64,000 nucleotides of DNA from Trypanosoma brucei gambiense DAL972 (lineage: Eukaryota; Euglenozoa; Kinetoplastea; Trypanosomatida; Trypanosomatidae). The DNA lies in assembly GCF_000210295.1 (NCBI RefSeq), contig NC_026744.1, positions 434,001 through 498,000 of the forward strand, in the 5' to 3' direction. The notes under the pieces were generated by a model. It did not search any database and was not told the origin of the DNA. It saw only the letters and a program-made list of their open reading frames with translations. This document shows, piece after piece, positions 20,700 to 30,915 of this stretch. Position 1 is the first letter of the stretch; each line of letters opens with the position of its first letter. A program made the position numbers and the translations under genes.

Positions 20700-21919
20700 T
20701 TTTTTTTGGGGGGGGGGGTTACTTCTATTTGCTATATTATTTTTCTTGAACTGCAATGCCTTGCGTGAAGAAAATTTTGAGGTGAAAAAAAAAGGTGTCA
20801 AGTTTTTGCTGTTATGGAATTGGTTTTTTTAATGCTTACTTGCTAAACTTTTTTTTTTGGAGCAGAGGTGTTTACACATTTTCTTTTTTTCGACTCATCA
20901 TCCTGTCTTCCATTTTGTTATGTAACTGATCTTTATACAAATAAGAATGGATATTTGCAATGGAGAACGTATCGGTAGGATGGATGTGAGTTCTGTCCCT
21001 TTATTCTGTGATCAGTTGTGGGATTTGCAATATATCTCTCGTGCGTTTTTTAGAAAAAATATACCAAAGGATGAACAACTTAATGGTAAACGTTGGATCT
21101 TTTCTGCCGAATTTTTTCTTTCTTTTCTTCCATAACTTTTTTTTCTTGGAAGGTGGTTCTTTTCTTAACTTCTACCAAAGCATCGCCGCGTTATGCAGTG
21201 CAAAGAGGCGAGTTTTTTTTATGCCGATCGAACCACCCTTTAAAAACAAGCAAAACCACGGATACGTAAACGTGTTAATGAGGTTGAGTGATAGCTTTTG
21301 TGACCAATCACCTCACGTTTGGTAACGGTAAGTAAAACAAAACGATGTAAAATGCGGCAAGGCAACAACGCATATGCGCAGTCACTTATATACGAACAAA
21401 TAACGAAATGACATATATATAATGGCAATTCATAAAAAGTGAGAGTAACCATGACTTTGCAGTTGTGGAATCGTTGTTTTCCCTATTTCATCGATTCCCT
21501 TGGTGGTTTGCCTTCATATGAAGCTGTGTCGGGCGCTTTCGACATACCCATCAATGCAACAATTCAAACTTGCACTCAGTCACTTTTTCCTTTTCCCCGT
21601 ATCGGCGTGAGCTCTACGCTATTTCTCCTCCACTCTGTAGACATTGAGACGCTTGAACGATAACGTATATGAAATGCCTAGCAGTTGCAACCGCAAGCTT
21701 ACACATGGATCACTGGACCTTTCCCATGCATAAAGCTAAATGCCATCTCCGAGGCAAGGCAAGAGAGTCGTGAAATACATGATCAAACGAAAAAATACGA
21801 AATGAGGCGACAAACGGCGGACTTCGCTCCGCACAATAACTCAAATAAATAACACGCACCACATCCTGATTGCTTTACATAACATCCATCTCGCCACCCC
21901 TCGTCAGAACAAACAATTC
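20700..21919. other. Gap between snoRNA array and IVD
   Basis: It begins with a T9-G10 homopolymer pair exactly at the end of the last array unit. The rest is T-rich with many T runs and no supportable gene. The right part is expected to hold the IVD 3' UTR. Confidence 0.5.
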
Positions 21920-23155
21920 TTAAAGACTGTTGATCAAATCTTTCGTAATGTTCTTGTGATGTGCCTCGAGTGTCCCGCCGCCGATCTCAAGCAACTTCGC
22001 ATCCCGCCACAGCCGCTCCACCGGCATATCACGCGCATATCCCATACCACCCATAACTTGCATGGCGTTGTCAGCCGCCCGCTTCGCAACAGGCGCTGCA
22101 AACAATTTTACCGCATCGCTCCCCAGGCGGTTGCAATTTCCTGGCGCAACACTCCTGCTTACAGCATATGTGAGTGATTTGGCCGCCTCCGTTTCTGCAA
22201 ACGTCTCGGCAATGTAGCGCTGAATCTGTCCATAATTCCAAATGTGTTTACCAAACGTCTTACGCTCATTGGCATAACACGTCATGAGTTCCACGCAACG
22301 ATCAGCAATACCCACCGCCATTGCGGCCAATGTGAGACGCTCAACCTCCAGGTTACGCATCATTGCCACAAGCCCTTTCCCTTCAGTGCCGAGCAGATTC
22401 TCCTCTCCAAGCACCACATTATCGAAGAAAAGTTGACACATGTGAGACCCACGCATGCCGCACTTGTCAATCTTCTTCCCCACAGAAAACCCCGATGCAC
22501 CCTTCTCTACAACGAACGCGGTGATTTCCCCGTCAACCTTTGCATACACAAGAACAAGGTCAGCAACGGTACCATTTGTCACCCACGTCTTGCCACCGTT
22601 AAGAATATACTTTCCATTACTTTCTTTTGTCGCCGTGGTCAGCATACCAAGAACATCTGTACCCGCACCGGGTTCCGACATGCCCATTGCACCTATGTGC
22701 TCGCCTGTAAGCACTTTGGGGAGCCACCGCTCCCGTTGTGCCGCTGTGGAAGCATGATAGAAGTTGTTCACAAAAAGCATCGAGTGAGCCAAGTAGGCGA
22801 GACAAAAGCCTGGATCCACTTTGGAAAGCTCGTGGTGGATAACAACCGCTGCCGTGGCGTCCATTCCAGCACCACCGTCTCCCTCAGGAATGGTTACACC
22901 GAGTACACCAAGGTCACCCAACTCGCGTAGGAGATCAACATTAAAATGCAAGTCAATATCGCTCTGTTTTGCCTGCGGTTCAACCCGCTCCGCTGCGAAT
23001 CTTTGAACCGTTTCACGCAGCATCTTGTGTTCAGGTGTTGGGTTTAAAAGATAATCCAAGTTAACGGTCGTCGAAGGAGAGAAAAAACGGAGACCACATG
23101 GTGCTACCAGCGCAGTGTAGTGTCGTCTAATAGACGCTAAACGATACGAGCGCAT
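21920..23155 (-). CDS. IVD: Isovaleryl-CoA dehydrogenase (acyl-CoA dehydrogenase family), mitochondrial
   Basis: Starting at the first ATG (23155) gives 411 residues; the frame is open a little further upstream but only from TTG. The arginine-rich N-terminus (MRSYRLASIRRHY) fits a mitochondrial targeting peptide. The full acyl-CoA dehydrogenase fold is present: GMSEPGAGTD (about 158-167) and ILNGGKTWVTNG (about 184-195) bind FAD and substrate, and the C-terminal helical domain contains NERKTFGKHIW and QVMGGMGYARD. The conserved catalytic glutamate position of most paralogues (YEG) is replaced by EIGGGT, while a glutamate occurs in LEVERLTLA (E272). That is the isovaleryl-CoA dehydrogenase arrangement, so I call IVD rather than a short- or medium-chain enzyme. 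It oxidises isovaleryl-CoA to 3-methylcrotonyl-CoA in leucine breakdown and passes electrons to ETF. A pyrimidine tract with AG on the minus strand near 23544-23580 is a candidate splice acceptor. Confidence 0.9.
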   Translation of the reverse strand: MRSYRLASIRRHYTALVAPCGLRFFSPSTTVNLDYLLNPTPEHKMLRETVQRFAAERVEPQAKQSDIDLHFNVDLLRELGDLGVLGVTIPEGDGGAGMDATAAVVIHHELSKVDPGFCLAYLAHSMLFVNNFYHASTAAQRERWLPKVLTGEHIGAMGMSEPGAGTDVLGMLTTATKESNGKYILNGGKTWVTNGTVADLVLVYAKVDGEITAFVVEKGASGFSVGKKIDKCGMRGSHMCQLFFDNVVLGEENLLGTEGKGLVAMMRNLEVERLTLAAMAVGIADRCVELMTCYANERKTFGKHIWNYGQIQRYIAETFAETEAAKSLTYAVSRSVAPGNCNRLGSDAVKLFAAPVAKRAADNAMQVMGGMGYARDMPVERLWRDAKLLEIGGGTLEAHHKNITKDLINSL

Positions 23156-23928
23156 GCTCAACAGGGGGAAATGAAACAAAACGCTCAAATTCAATAAGGC
23201 TCCTGTTTTCCTCCTCTTTTAATTCCCCACAAGTACAAGTTTCTTTTTCGATAATACCAACGAGATGCCGCAACAACCCACTACCCTCCTGGTAGTGTCA
23301 GCAGTTTCCCCCTTAATTTTCCACTTCCCCCACGATTATCCTCTACCCACCAGTTGGCTGCGCAGCGTCTAAGCACAGCACAAACAGTCACCGGCGCGTG
23401 AAAAAAAAAAAAGCTTATTCTGTCAAAGGTTTGTCGTCCGATGGCCTCCCGTTTTCGCTTGTTTTTATCCCTACTACTTTTCCCTTCCCTTCAATTTTTT
23501 TTCAGGCACTGCGTATTTTGGGATGCAACGATGTGTGCAGGCACTATCGAGGGAAGAACGAAAGATAGGAAGAAGGCTACAAAACAACAAATGTATTACT
23601 AAAAGTGAAGCAGAGGCAAATCCACAGCAAAAAAGGGAGCTCATGTAAACCCCCCCCTTCTTTTACAGGAAGCCACAAAGTGAGGGGAGCGATGCGGTCA
23701 GCTCACGCTTGCACAAGATCAAACAACAACAACCACAACAACCGACAAATAAGGTAGCGACACTTCCCTTCCTCGAACCAATCCTTCGTCCCTCTTCTCC
23801 AGCTCAGTTTCCAACCACTTTGCCGTTACCGAACCCGACAATATACCTCAAAACTGACGCAAACAATATCAGGGAGAACGTACCGCCGTAGTTTTAAAAC
23901 ATACAAACTGCTTTATGCTATCAGCCAT
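23156..23928. other. Intergenic region between XRN-like gene and IVD
   Basis: No supportable gene. It holds an A12 run near 23401 and a purine-rich stretch (23544-23580) that is a pyrimidine tract on the minus strand. Confidence 0.5.
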
Positions 23929-25503
23929 TCATTTTACACCTCCATCGCAGACTCGCACATCTGCAACTGCTTGCTTCTCGGGATGAAAGCTCATGAAAGT
24001 AATCTTCCCATCCTCACTCTCCAAGAACCTCATGTGTCGCACCTGCAGCAGGTCCTGCTCCGCAGCAGTCAATTCATCCACCTTCACCTGAGACATTAAG
24101 CGACGCGTTTCATCCAACAGGAACTCTGAAGAGAAAGAGTTCGTCAACTTTTCACCCTGGTTAACGCTCCCCTCTTTTATTACCATGTGAATTGGAGAAG
24201 AAAAGCGACCACGGAGCCCCAATACAGCAATGCATTGTTCCAACGGTGAAAAGCACGGTAGAGGGGATTCCGACACGGGTCGGATCTTTCCTAACAATCC
24301 CTTAACGTGCGATGCTCCCTTCAGCATCCCCGCTGTCGGTTTCTTCGTATGTGCTCGAAATTTGTAATCGTAGCACTGACCGGCCACGATGGATCTGAGA
24401 GCCCACACTGCACCTTTCAACAGCTCCACACCTTCCTCTATCGCCTCCCTCGAGAGTGGGGACTCCTTCATTGTCATTTGTTTAATTTTAGACATGTACT
24501 TGGCCGGTGAACTGACGTCTTTCACTGCCATTACGGCGCGCAGAAACTCAATATCCACATCGAAACCCTCTCCACGTATGAGTGATCTCTTAAAATAACC
24601 ACAGTGGAGACGAAGTTCTCTGTAACGACGCCAGAAAACAAGAGCCACCTTTCCAATTCCCTCAAACCAGTCGCCTCCACTAAGCAGCATTAGGAAGACG
24701 AAATCAATACGATACGACGGTAACAAATCGGGTCGTATTTGATTCCCCGGTGAAGACGACCCCCAGTGTTTGAAAAGTTCACCAACATCGGTCAGAACGT
24801 AGTCTCGGGGGTCCACTATGGTGAATTTGGTATATGGAGTGCAGGCAACACCAACTAGCACCAAGTCGGAATCATTTCCGACGACTATAATTTCATCATC
24901 TCCCGTATATGTTTGTGACTTCCGTTGCTCCAGCCAGATGGTACGCAAGACACAAACCACTTTTAGCTCGCCTTCACCACCTTCAGCGCAGCCACTCATA
25001 ATAATTGTGTAATTCCTTCCCTCTCCCGGTGGCACACAAAATTCACCACCAATCCCAAATGCACATCTCACCGCATCTTCGCACGCAAGTAAAAATTCAG
25101 ACCCCGCGATAATTTCTTCGCGTGAAAATGAGATTTCCTGCCCAATGTAGTCGTGATTGTATCTTAACTCGAGCGAACTTGTACACTCGCTACTGTGTCG
25201 CTTGTTATACGATGCACGCCGGGTCTTCTGTGTCTGAAGTTTGGCGCAAGGCGCAACCCCGTCAAAGAGAATCACAAGGGTTTCACTGGGGGGAAATGCG
25301 GAAATGAGCTTCCGCACAGCCTCAACTACTCCTTCAATCACTGACTTGGTGGTGAAAACATTGGTTGGCACGATATAATGAACAATGGCATTCATATCTA
25401 AAAGCAGGTGGTTGGTCCTCTTGATGACACCGTCCCTGCCCCTGCTCGAACTTCTGACGAGACCATGTTTCTCGACATAATTTCGTAGCCCTTTGGTGCC
25501 CAT
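23929..25503 (-). CDS. Short XRN-family 5'-3' exoribonuclease
   Basis: This gene encodes 524 residues from an ATG at 25503. The N-terminus MGTKGLRNYVEKHG is typical of XRN proteins. Catalytic acidic positions are visible: LLLDMNAIVH (D36), LFDGVAPCAK (D81), the GEGELK segment (E177, E179) and VVGNDSDLVLVG (D211, D213). The middle matches the XRN helical region (LLPSYRIDFVFLMLLSGGDWFEGI). It lacks the long C-terminal half of Xrn1. T. brucei is known to have four XRN proteins, XRNA to XRND, with XRNB and XRNC shorter; I cannot tell which this is. The expected role is 5'-3' decay or processing of monophosphorylated RNA. The conserved acidic set suggests activity. The substitution of a Cys in DGVAPCAK for the usual Arg is a small deviation. 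Confidence 0.85.
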   Translation of the reverse strand: MGTKGLRNYVEKHGLVRSSSRGRDGVIKRTNHLLLDMNAIVHYIVPTNVFTTKSVIEGVVEAVRKLISAFPPSETLVILFDGVAPCAKLQTQKTRRASYNKRHSSECTSSLELRYNHDYIGQEISFSREEIIAGSEFLLACEDAVRCAFGIGGEFCVPPGEGRNYTIIMSGCAEGGEGELKVVCVLRTIWLEQRKSQTYTGDDEIIVVGNDSDLVLVGVACTPYTKFTIVDPRDYVLTDVGELFKHWGSSSPGNQIRPDLLPSYRIDFVFLMLLSGGDWFEGIGKVALVFWRRYRELRLHCGYFKRSLIRGEGFDVDIEFLRAVMAVKDVSSPAKYMSKIKQMTMKESPLSREAIEEGVELLKGAVWALRSIVAGQCYDYKFRAHTKKPTAGMLKGASHVKGLLGKIRPVSESPLPCFSPLEQCIAVLGLRGRFSSPIHMVIKEGSVNQGEKLTNSFSSEFLLDETRRLMSQVKVDELTAAEQDLLQVRHMRFLESEDGKITFMSFHPEKQAVADVRVCDGGVK

Positions 25504-26778
25504 AACAATTTTCTCTGTGGCACCTTCCCTTCAAAAATAAACAAATAAATAAACGCAGTTGAGGGTAGTGTAGAGTAGTGTAAACGGGAAGAAAAAGTAA
25601 ACACAGCACTGGAGCAACGGCCCTTGCATGCGAAAACAAGTGCACTGAGGGAAAGAAAAGGTGCTATTTCTTTAGGAACTGGAATGTAAATTACAGCATC
25701 TGAGTAAAAATTCGGGCAATCAGTAAAACCGCAGAACATCGAAAAGAGGCGGTTATTTCACGGAGGAAATGGCACACAGATTATGATAAGGCAATGTTTT
25801 CCGTGGTTCCGCCACAAGCGCGCACCACCTAGTGGGAGACACGGTGAAGTTGAATGTCAACACGACAATTTATAAAATTCTCATTCCGAAAAGTTCTTTA
25901 AACGGTCATCACATTCACACGTTGCTCCTCTGACAACGTGAAAACTGATTGAGCCGCATTAAACATCATTTCATGTACATCTCTCACCTTAATCACTTAT
26001 TTACTGGATTCTCGGTAGTAAAGTCGCTCCATGTTTTGCGAAGATGCCTCCACACACACACACACACACCTACAGTACCACCAAATTGCATGAAACATTT
26101 CTGAATGTGATGAGTCATTAAGACATAAAAACATATGAACATATAAATATATATATATATATATTTATTTATTTATGTTTTTATGGGTGTACGGATGAAG
26201 TAACACCACGACATTTGTGCTCGCACCACCGCAAGCAGATTCGACCTTAATGATTTTCACCAGCTCTGGATTTACAATCATCACCACCTGCTTTACTGTA
26301 TTAATGCACCGTTAGGCGAGCTAAACGTATGCACACACATTTCTCCCCTTCTTTATGGTATTTTTTTTCTTTTCGGTTTTGACTCAACAGAAATGAATAC
26401 CTTGTATACCTTTACTCTTCAACATTACCGAAAGTGATGAAAGTGTTGAATTATTATTATTATTATTTTGACGGTTGTGCGCGTATGTCCGTACGGCATC
26501 TGTCCACTTTCCCCCATCTAAAAAAAAAAAAAAAGCTCAACCTTGCCCACTTTGTTTTTTATTTCCTCCACAACCACTCCATCCTTCCCCACTCGAGCAA
26601 ACCACATCCCTTCCAGACATACTTTTTCTTTTTCTTTTCATGTCTTTGTCCATGTGGTGATGATAATTGTTATTAGCGTAAGATAACAAGACGTAAAACA
26701 TGAAAAAAAAATAAATAAAAATAAAGATGAAGATGAAGATAAAAAAGGAAGCGTGGAAAGGCATCACCTGAATTACAA
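25504..26778. other. Intergenic region with microsatellites
   Basis: No supportable gene. It contains (CA)n at 26051-26069, an AT-rich palindrome at 26124-26185 and an A14 run near 26521. It should hold the 5' UTR of the XRN-like gene and the 3' UTR of the next gene. Confidence 0.5.
26124..26185. repeat. AT-rich inverted repeat
   Basis: CATAAAAACAT (26124-26134) and its exact complement (26175-26185) flank a 40-base, largely self-complementary AT stretch that includes (AT)n at 26147-26165. It could extrude as a cruciform. Confidence 0.6.
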
Positions 26779-27774
26779 CTACAATTTCTCCACCCACTTC
26801 TCATAACCCTCACAGGGAGTGGACTCTCTGCAAATATCTTTTAATCCGCCCTCGCCCTGCTGGAACACCATAAAATGAGGAATTCCAGTCACCTTAATGA
26901 ACGGATGCGTGCGGTAGAGATATTTTGGGTTACCCAAATATACGGAGCGTTCAACATTGCATTGCACATAAACGACGCGGCGCTTCTCCTTCGCTGCCTT
27001 CACTGCGCGCTGCACCATTGGCTCTGCAAGAACACACGGAGGACACCACGACTTGTGGGTTTTGGGATGCGACACACCTTTTATAAGCACCACAAGGATA
27101 TCACCGGGTTGCAGTGCGGCTTTGACCTTCTCAAGTGTAGCATCGAAGTCCCTTGGATTTTTTACCAGAATGTTATCTGTATCATTCGCTGGGCCCATCG
27201 CTGTTTCGACTGGCGGATTGTTAATAAAAAACATGTGCTCCTCATGCGCTTCCACCGCTTCCTTGACAAGTGCTTCGGAAAGTCCAGCGGTGTCACGAGG
27301 AATGGGGCGAAAGGTTTCTGCGCGTCTAAAAAGACGGAGGCAAGTGGCGGGTCCCGAGTTGGAAGAAACAACTCGATGATACATTCCGGGAGGGAGAACA
27401 ATCACGTCACCCATTTTCCCCTCAATGCGTACCCACTCATCCTTCTCATTGCGCACATCCACATAAATAATACCACTTTCCACAATTCGCATTTGTTCAT
27501 CCACGTTAAGGTGTTCCATACTCTCATCCTTCGACGATGTGGTAAACGTAACCTTCTCCAGTGTTTTGTAACCGAGGTTCCAAATGAGTCGCTGGGCGTA
27601 CGTACGGCCTTCATCGTCATCGGGGTGGCGTTCGTGAAGTGTTGCGACATCTATGCTGCGACTATAAACAAGAAATGTTTCCAATTGCACATCCGTCACG
27701 GGGACGTCTGGTGAGCAGTGACATGGTGCAGTAATATCACCCTCTTGTGTGTTCAATAACCAACTGCTCGGCAT
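26779..27774 (-). CDS. Acireductone-dioxygenase-like cupin fused to a TRP14-like thioredoxin
   Basis: The first ATG (27774) gives 331 residues. Residues about 1-160 match acireductone dioxygenase: YAQRLIWNLGYK region, then HLNVDEQMR, GIIYVDVRNEKDEWVRI, GDVIVLPPGMYHRV. Active enzymes use His88, His90, Glu94 and His133 to bind Fe or Ni. Here the same positions read H88, N90, Q94 and H133, so two of four ligands are lost. Residues about 205-331 form a thioredoxin-fold domain of the TXNDC17/TRP14 type, with SWCPPCVLAEPMV (Cys244 and Cys247) and the cis-proline motif TGIPHF. The redox motif is intact. Acireductone dioxygenase normally acts in the methionine salvage pathway, but with this metal site the cupin is more likely a binding or regulatory domain. 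The thioredoxin part probably reduces disulfides in the cytosol, since no targeting signal is visible. Confidence 0.85.
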   Translation of the reverse strand: MPSSWLLNTQEGDITAPCHCSPDVPVTDVQLETFLVYSRSIDVATLHERHPDDDEGRTYAQRLIWNLGYKTLEKVTFTTSSKDESMEHLNVDEQMRIVESGIIYVDVRNEKDEWVRIEGKMGDVIVLPPGMYHRVVSSNSGPATCLRLFRRAETFRPIPRDTAGLSEALVKEAVEAHEEHMFFINNPPVETAMGPANDTDNILVKNPRDFDATLEKVKAALQPGDILVVLIKGVSHPKTHKSWCPPCVLAEPMVQRAVKAAKEKRRVVYVQCNVERSVYLGNPKYLYRTHPFIKVTGIPHFMVFQQGEGGLKDICRESTPCEGYEKWVEKL

Positions 27775-28880
27775 TGTTTGATTCTTCCGTTTTGTTTTAT
27801 TTTTTCTTTTTTGCACCTTTAATTAACTTACCTGCACGGGTTTCGCAAAAGTTGACGATGTCTGTAACCTCGGTGGGCCCCTAATTAAAGTCCACGATAT
27901 CGGGAACGGGAAGGAAGAGGAGGAGAAAGAGGAGAGCACACACACACACACACACACACAACCAAGGAAAGAAAAAAAAAAGGAAAGGATAAAAAGATTT
28001 TTAAAATATATTTCAGGAATGGTTAAAAAACGTATTGAACAGTGATTGGGAAGAGCTCACAAAACAAAATGATGTTATTAACTCTCACAAAGTTTTCCCC
28101 ACTTTTGGAGTCCACATGAATGAGCTGAAGTATACCGCGCAGATTTGTGGTTTCACACATCTCCATATTTTGGGGGAGGGGGGATCGAAACCGAACCACA
28201 GTTAAATGTCGTGTCGCATCATTTCAACAGGACCCGAATGTTTGCCGTCACCTGAAATGTATTTTGACATGCCTCTCATCCGGGTGATGTTAAGGGAAAA
28301 AGGGGAAGGCAGTAAAACAAAAAACAAAAAAACAAAAAGAAAAAAAAAATAACAACAAACAAAAAAATAAATACCAACTACGCGTGAGAAGGCGAAACTT
28401 AAAATGTTATGATGATCTGGACATAAGCGGTCCAACCAGCCCCCGTACAGTTATGGGTTGATTTAATATGTGAAGATGCCAATTTTTTTTTTGTAATTGC
28501 GGCCACCTTTAAGTGTTATACCCAATTTATTACCATTCTTAACACCAAATAAACGTCGACTAAACAACATATATAACAGTCAAAAATAATTTTGAAAAAA
28601 TATATATAAAACAACTTTTATATACGTTACGGAAGTGGACAGGGGGATCGAAATAAGCTTGCGGTGTGCGTGGAGAGGGAGGGGAAAGGAACAATAATAA
28701 CAGTGAAACAAAAAAAAAAGGAAAAAGGTCCGGAGCGAAAAAAAAACAAATAGAATTAAAGTGGCCCAGCTATGCAGAAGTTATGGAACGGTACGAAAAA
28801 TATTAAACAGGAGTAATGCACAAAGAGGGGGAGAAGGGAAGATGGCACGACATAAAGTACTGACGCGACTTGCGCCGACG
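27775..28880. other. Intergenic region
   Basis: No supportable gene. It has (CA)n at 27937-27961 and many A-rich runs on the plus strand, which are pyrimidine tracts for the minus-strand transcript. Confidence 0.5.
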
Positions 28881-30299
28881 TCAGGTCTTTCCGAAAGTGC
28901 GTTCATTCATCACTGCCATTATTTGATTCCTCAGACTTCTTCTTATGATGGGCTTGATGATGAAGAATATCAAGTTCGGAATGAAACCAGAGAAATCGGC
29001 ACCGATGGAGCCGATCTTTAAGTTATCGCACCTGCGATATATGGTGACAAACCCACCACCTGCTAGTAAAATAATGAGATCAACCTTCAGGGCACAATTC
29101 TCTACCTTTAGGTCAACAGTGCCGTGCGTGAAATCAGCCGACTTGTTCTTAGCATTGCGATACGAATACGACAGCGTCTCCAAGACAATCCGGCGCAAAT
29201 TTAAACATATTCTCAGGTATTTTCCCCCTTCCTCCAGTGAAGCATAATTGTGGCTCAACTCCACTGTTTTCATCTTGATGGGTCCAAGTTTCACTTCGTA
29301 TTCCCTGCGTAGGAAGCAACTGACAAAATGTGTGGGCTCAGCCACCAGCTCCCGGCCACACAGCTCCTGTTCCATCAAGCTAAAACACGAGGTAATCAAA
29401 TCAGGGAGAATGGGGGCCATGTTGTTGCACTTCAAAACAATCTCTCTAAGCACAAAGCATCCGGAGCTGCGGCTAAAGACATCCGCCCATTGTCGCATCA
29501 TATTCTTTAGGTTCACACATTCACGTTCCTTTGCCACGGTAAACTCAAGGAGGTCCATGCAGCCCACGGAACTACCGCTTATGTTGCAGCTCTCATGTAT
29601 CTCCTTACCATCAAACCTGAGGCCTTTGGTACCATCTTCCGAAGCGGTGGCGCAGTTTCGCTCAATACCCACACGATGCACACCAATTCTTGCGACACCA
29701 ATTTTCGGCATTGCTTTCAGCCGTTGCGCATTCCCTGATGTGTTTGTTGTTTGTTGAGGCTTGGAGTCGATGGTACTCCCCTCTTCCTCGCGTTTTGCTT
29801 CACGTAAAGCAGTAATGTTAGCCCACGGGAGAGTTGGTGTCCGGGTGGGGCCGCCCCGCCGCAACATTTCATCATCCTCCTCCGGTAACAACAGGGGCTG
29901 CGAGGCAGCGGGGTGTGGCGCAACAAATGGAGGGATGAATTTCACATCCCAAGAAGAAGTATCCACCGGGAAGGCAATGGCAACTTCGTTATACGCATCA
30001 TGCTGCGAAACGTTGCTAAGTGGTTTATTCTTCATTTTTTCTATTTTGGCGGCAGCCTCCGCGGACAACGTTTCTTCTTGCTCATTACACCTCCTCACTG
30101 GTTGCGTGTCCTCTACGGATTGTATAAGGTACTTTCCGCAATGCGGCGCCAAGTCCACTTTGCTGTGCACGAACCGCACAGCGTCCTCCACATCTTTGTT
30201 AAACTTGAGTGCGGCAGCAAAGTATTTTTTTCCAGCATATGGGAAGAGGGCCTGCAACAACAACATGTTGCCGTCCTCCATAGCACTTCCATTATTCAT
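28881..30299 (-). CDS. CUE/UBA-like plus possible TULIP lipid-binding protein
   Basis: This gene encodes 472 residues. Residues 12-47 (LLLQALFP, then LKFNKDVEDAVRFVHSKV) look like a CUE or UBA three-helix ubiquitin-binding domain: LF-P motif, then N-x-D-V-E-x-A-V. Residues about 60-245 are low-complexity and probably disordered. Residues about 250-472 alternate amphipathic strands with a long helix and end with FSGFIPNLIFFIIKPIIRRSLRNQI. That ending resembles BPI/LBP-type TULIP lipid-binding folds, where a hydrophobic helix precedes the end of the domain. Both domain assignments come from pattern only. The combination would suggest a ubiquitin-linked membrane-lipid function. The gene could equally be a trypanosomatid-specific protein of other function. 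Confidence 0.6.
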   Translation of the reverse strand: MNNGSAMEDGNMLLLQALFPYAGKKYFAAALKFNKDVEDAVRFVHSKVDLAPHCGKYLIQSVEDTQPVRRCNEQEETLSAEAAAKIEKMKNKPLSNVSQHDAYNEVAIAFPVDTSSWDVKFIPPFVAPHPAASQPLLLPEEDDEMLRRGGPTRTPTLPWANITALREAKREEEGSTIDSKPQQTTNTSGNAQRLKAMPKIGVARIGVHRVGIERNCATASEDGTKGLRFDGKEIHESCNISGSSVGCMDLLEFTVAKERECVNLKNMMRQWADVFSRSSGCFVLREIVLKCNNMAPILPDLITSCFSLMEQELCGRELVAEPTHFVSCFLRREYEVKLGPIKMKTVELSHNYASLEEGGKYLRICLNLRRIVLETLSYSYRNAKNKSADFTHGTVDLKVENCALKVDLIILLAGGGFVTIYRRCDNLKIGSIGADFSGFIPNLIFFIIKPIIRRSLRNQIMAVMNERTFGKT

Positions 30300-30915
30300 T
30301 TAAAAGCGACTACACACTTGTGATGATGAAGGGAAGAAGTCTGAGAAGGAAATGATAGACGCGCCTCCACACACAACCATAAGGCGGGTGTCACCGTTTG
30401 TTCAAAGCACCGCGCCAACTTAATGCGTTAACCAAGTGAACAAAAACAAAAACAAAAAGGAAAGTAACCCTAACCACAAATAATCAAAAAATAGTAAACG
30501 TAAACATGAATCTAAGAAAAAGGTATAGGAAACGAAGGTATAGAAAGAAAGGTAATCTTTTACACAAAACGACCCATTGTTCAACTATCACACTGTATGA
30601 GAAAAATACCCTCCTCCCACACATTTCAATAAAACCAAAAAGATAAAACAAAGTAATGCGTGAGGTCACGAGGATAGAGTGCACCCAATGACATTTAAAA
30701 GGTAAAAAAAAAAATGAGTGCGCCTAAAACACACGGCATCCACACTTCACAAAAAAAAAGCAAAAAATAAGTAAATAAACAACAACCAAATACTCAGCTG
30801 AAGCACTAGCAATGTTATAAAAGAATAAGTGACCATCTATGGCATCTTAAAAAAAAAAAATGCACCACTAGCGCTTCCATTTGACAAATATATATATATA
30901 TATATATACGCCCCC
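30300..30915. other. Intergenic region
   Basis: No supportable gene. It is A-rich on the plus strand and ends with (AT)n at 30889-30908, which would lie in the 3' UTR of the large minus-strand gene to the right. Confidence 0.5.

Noticed and set aside
21220..21250. Sequence resembling a tRNA B box (GGTTCGATCGG on the minus strand)
   Set aside because: No A box or cloverleaf could be formed around it.
22244..22930. 228-codon plus-strand frame inside IVD
   Set aside because: It is antisense to a well-conserved gene and is a codon-bias shadow.
23156..23194. Extended IVD start beginning with TTG
   Set aside because: Trypanosomes use ATG, and the next ATG gives a better mitochondrial presequence.
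26875..27714. 279-codon plus-strand frame inside the cupin-thioredoxin gene
   Set aside because: Antisense shadow with no domain.
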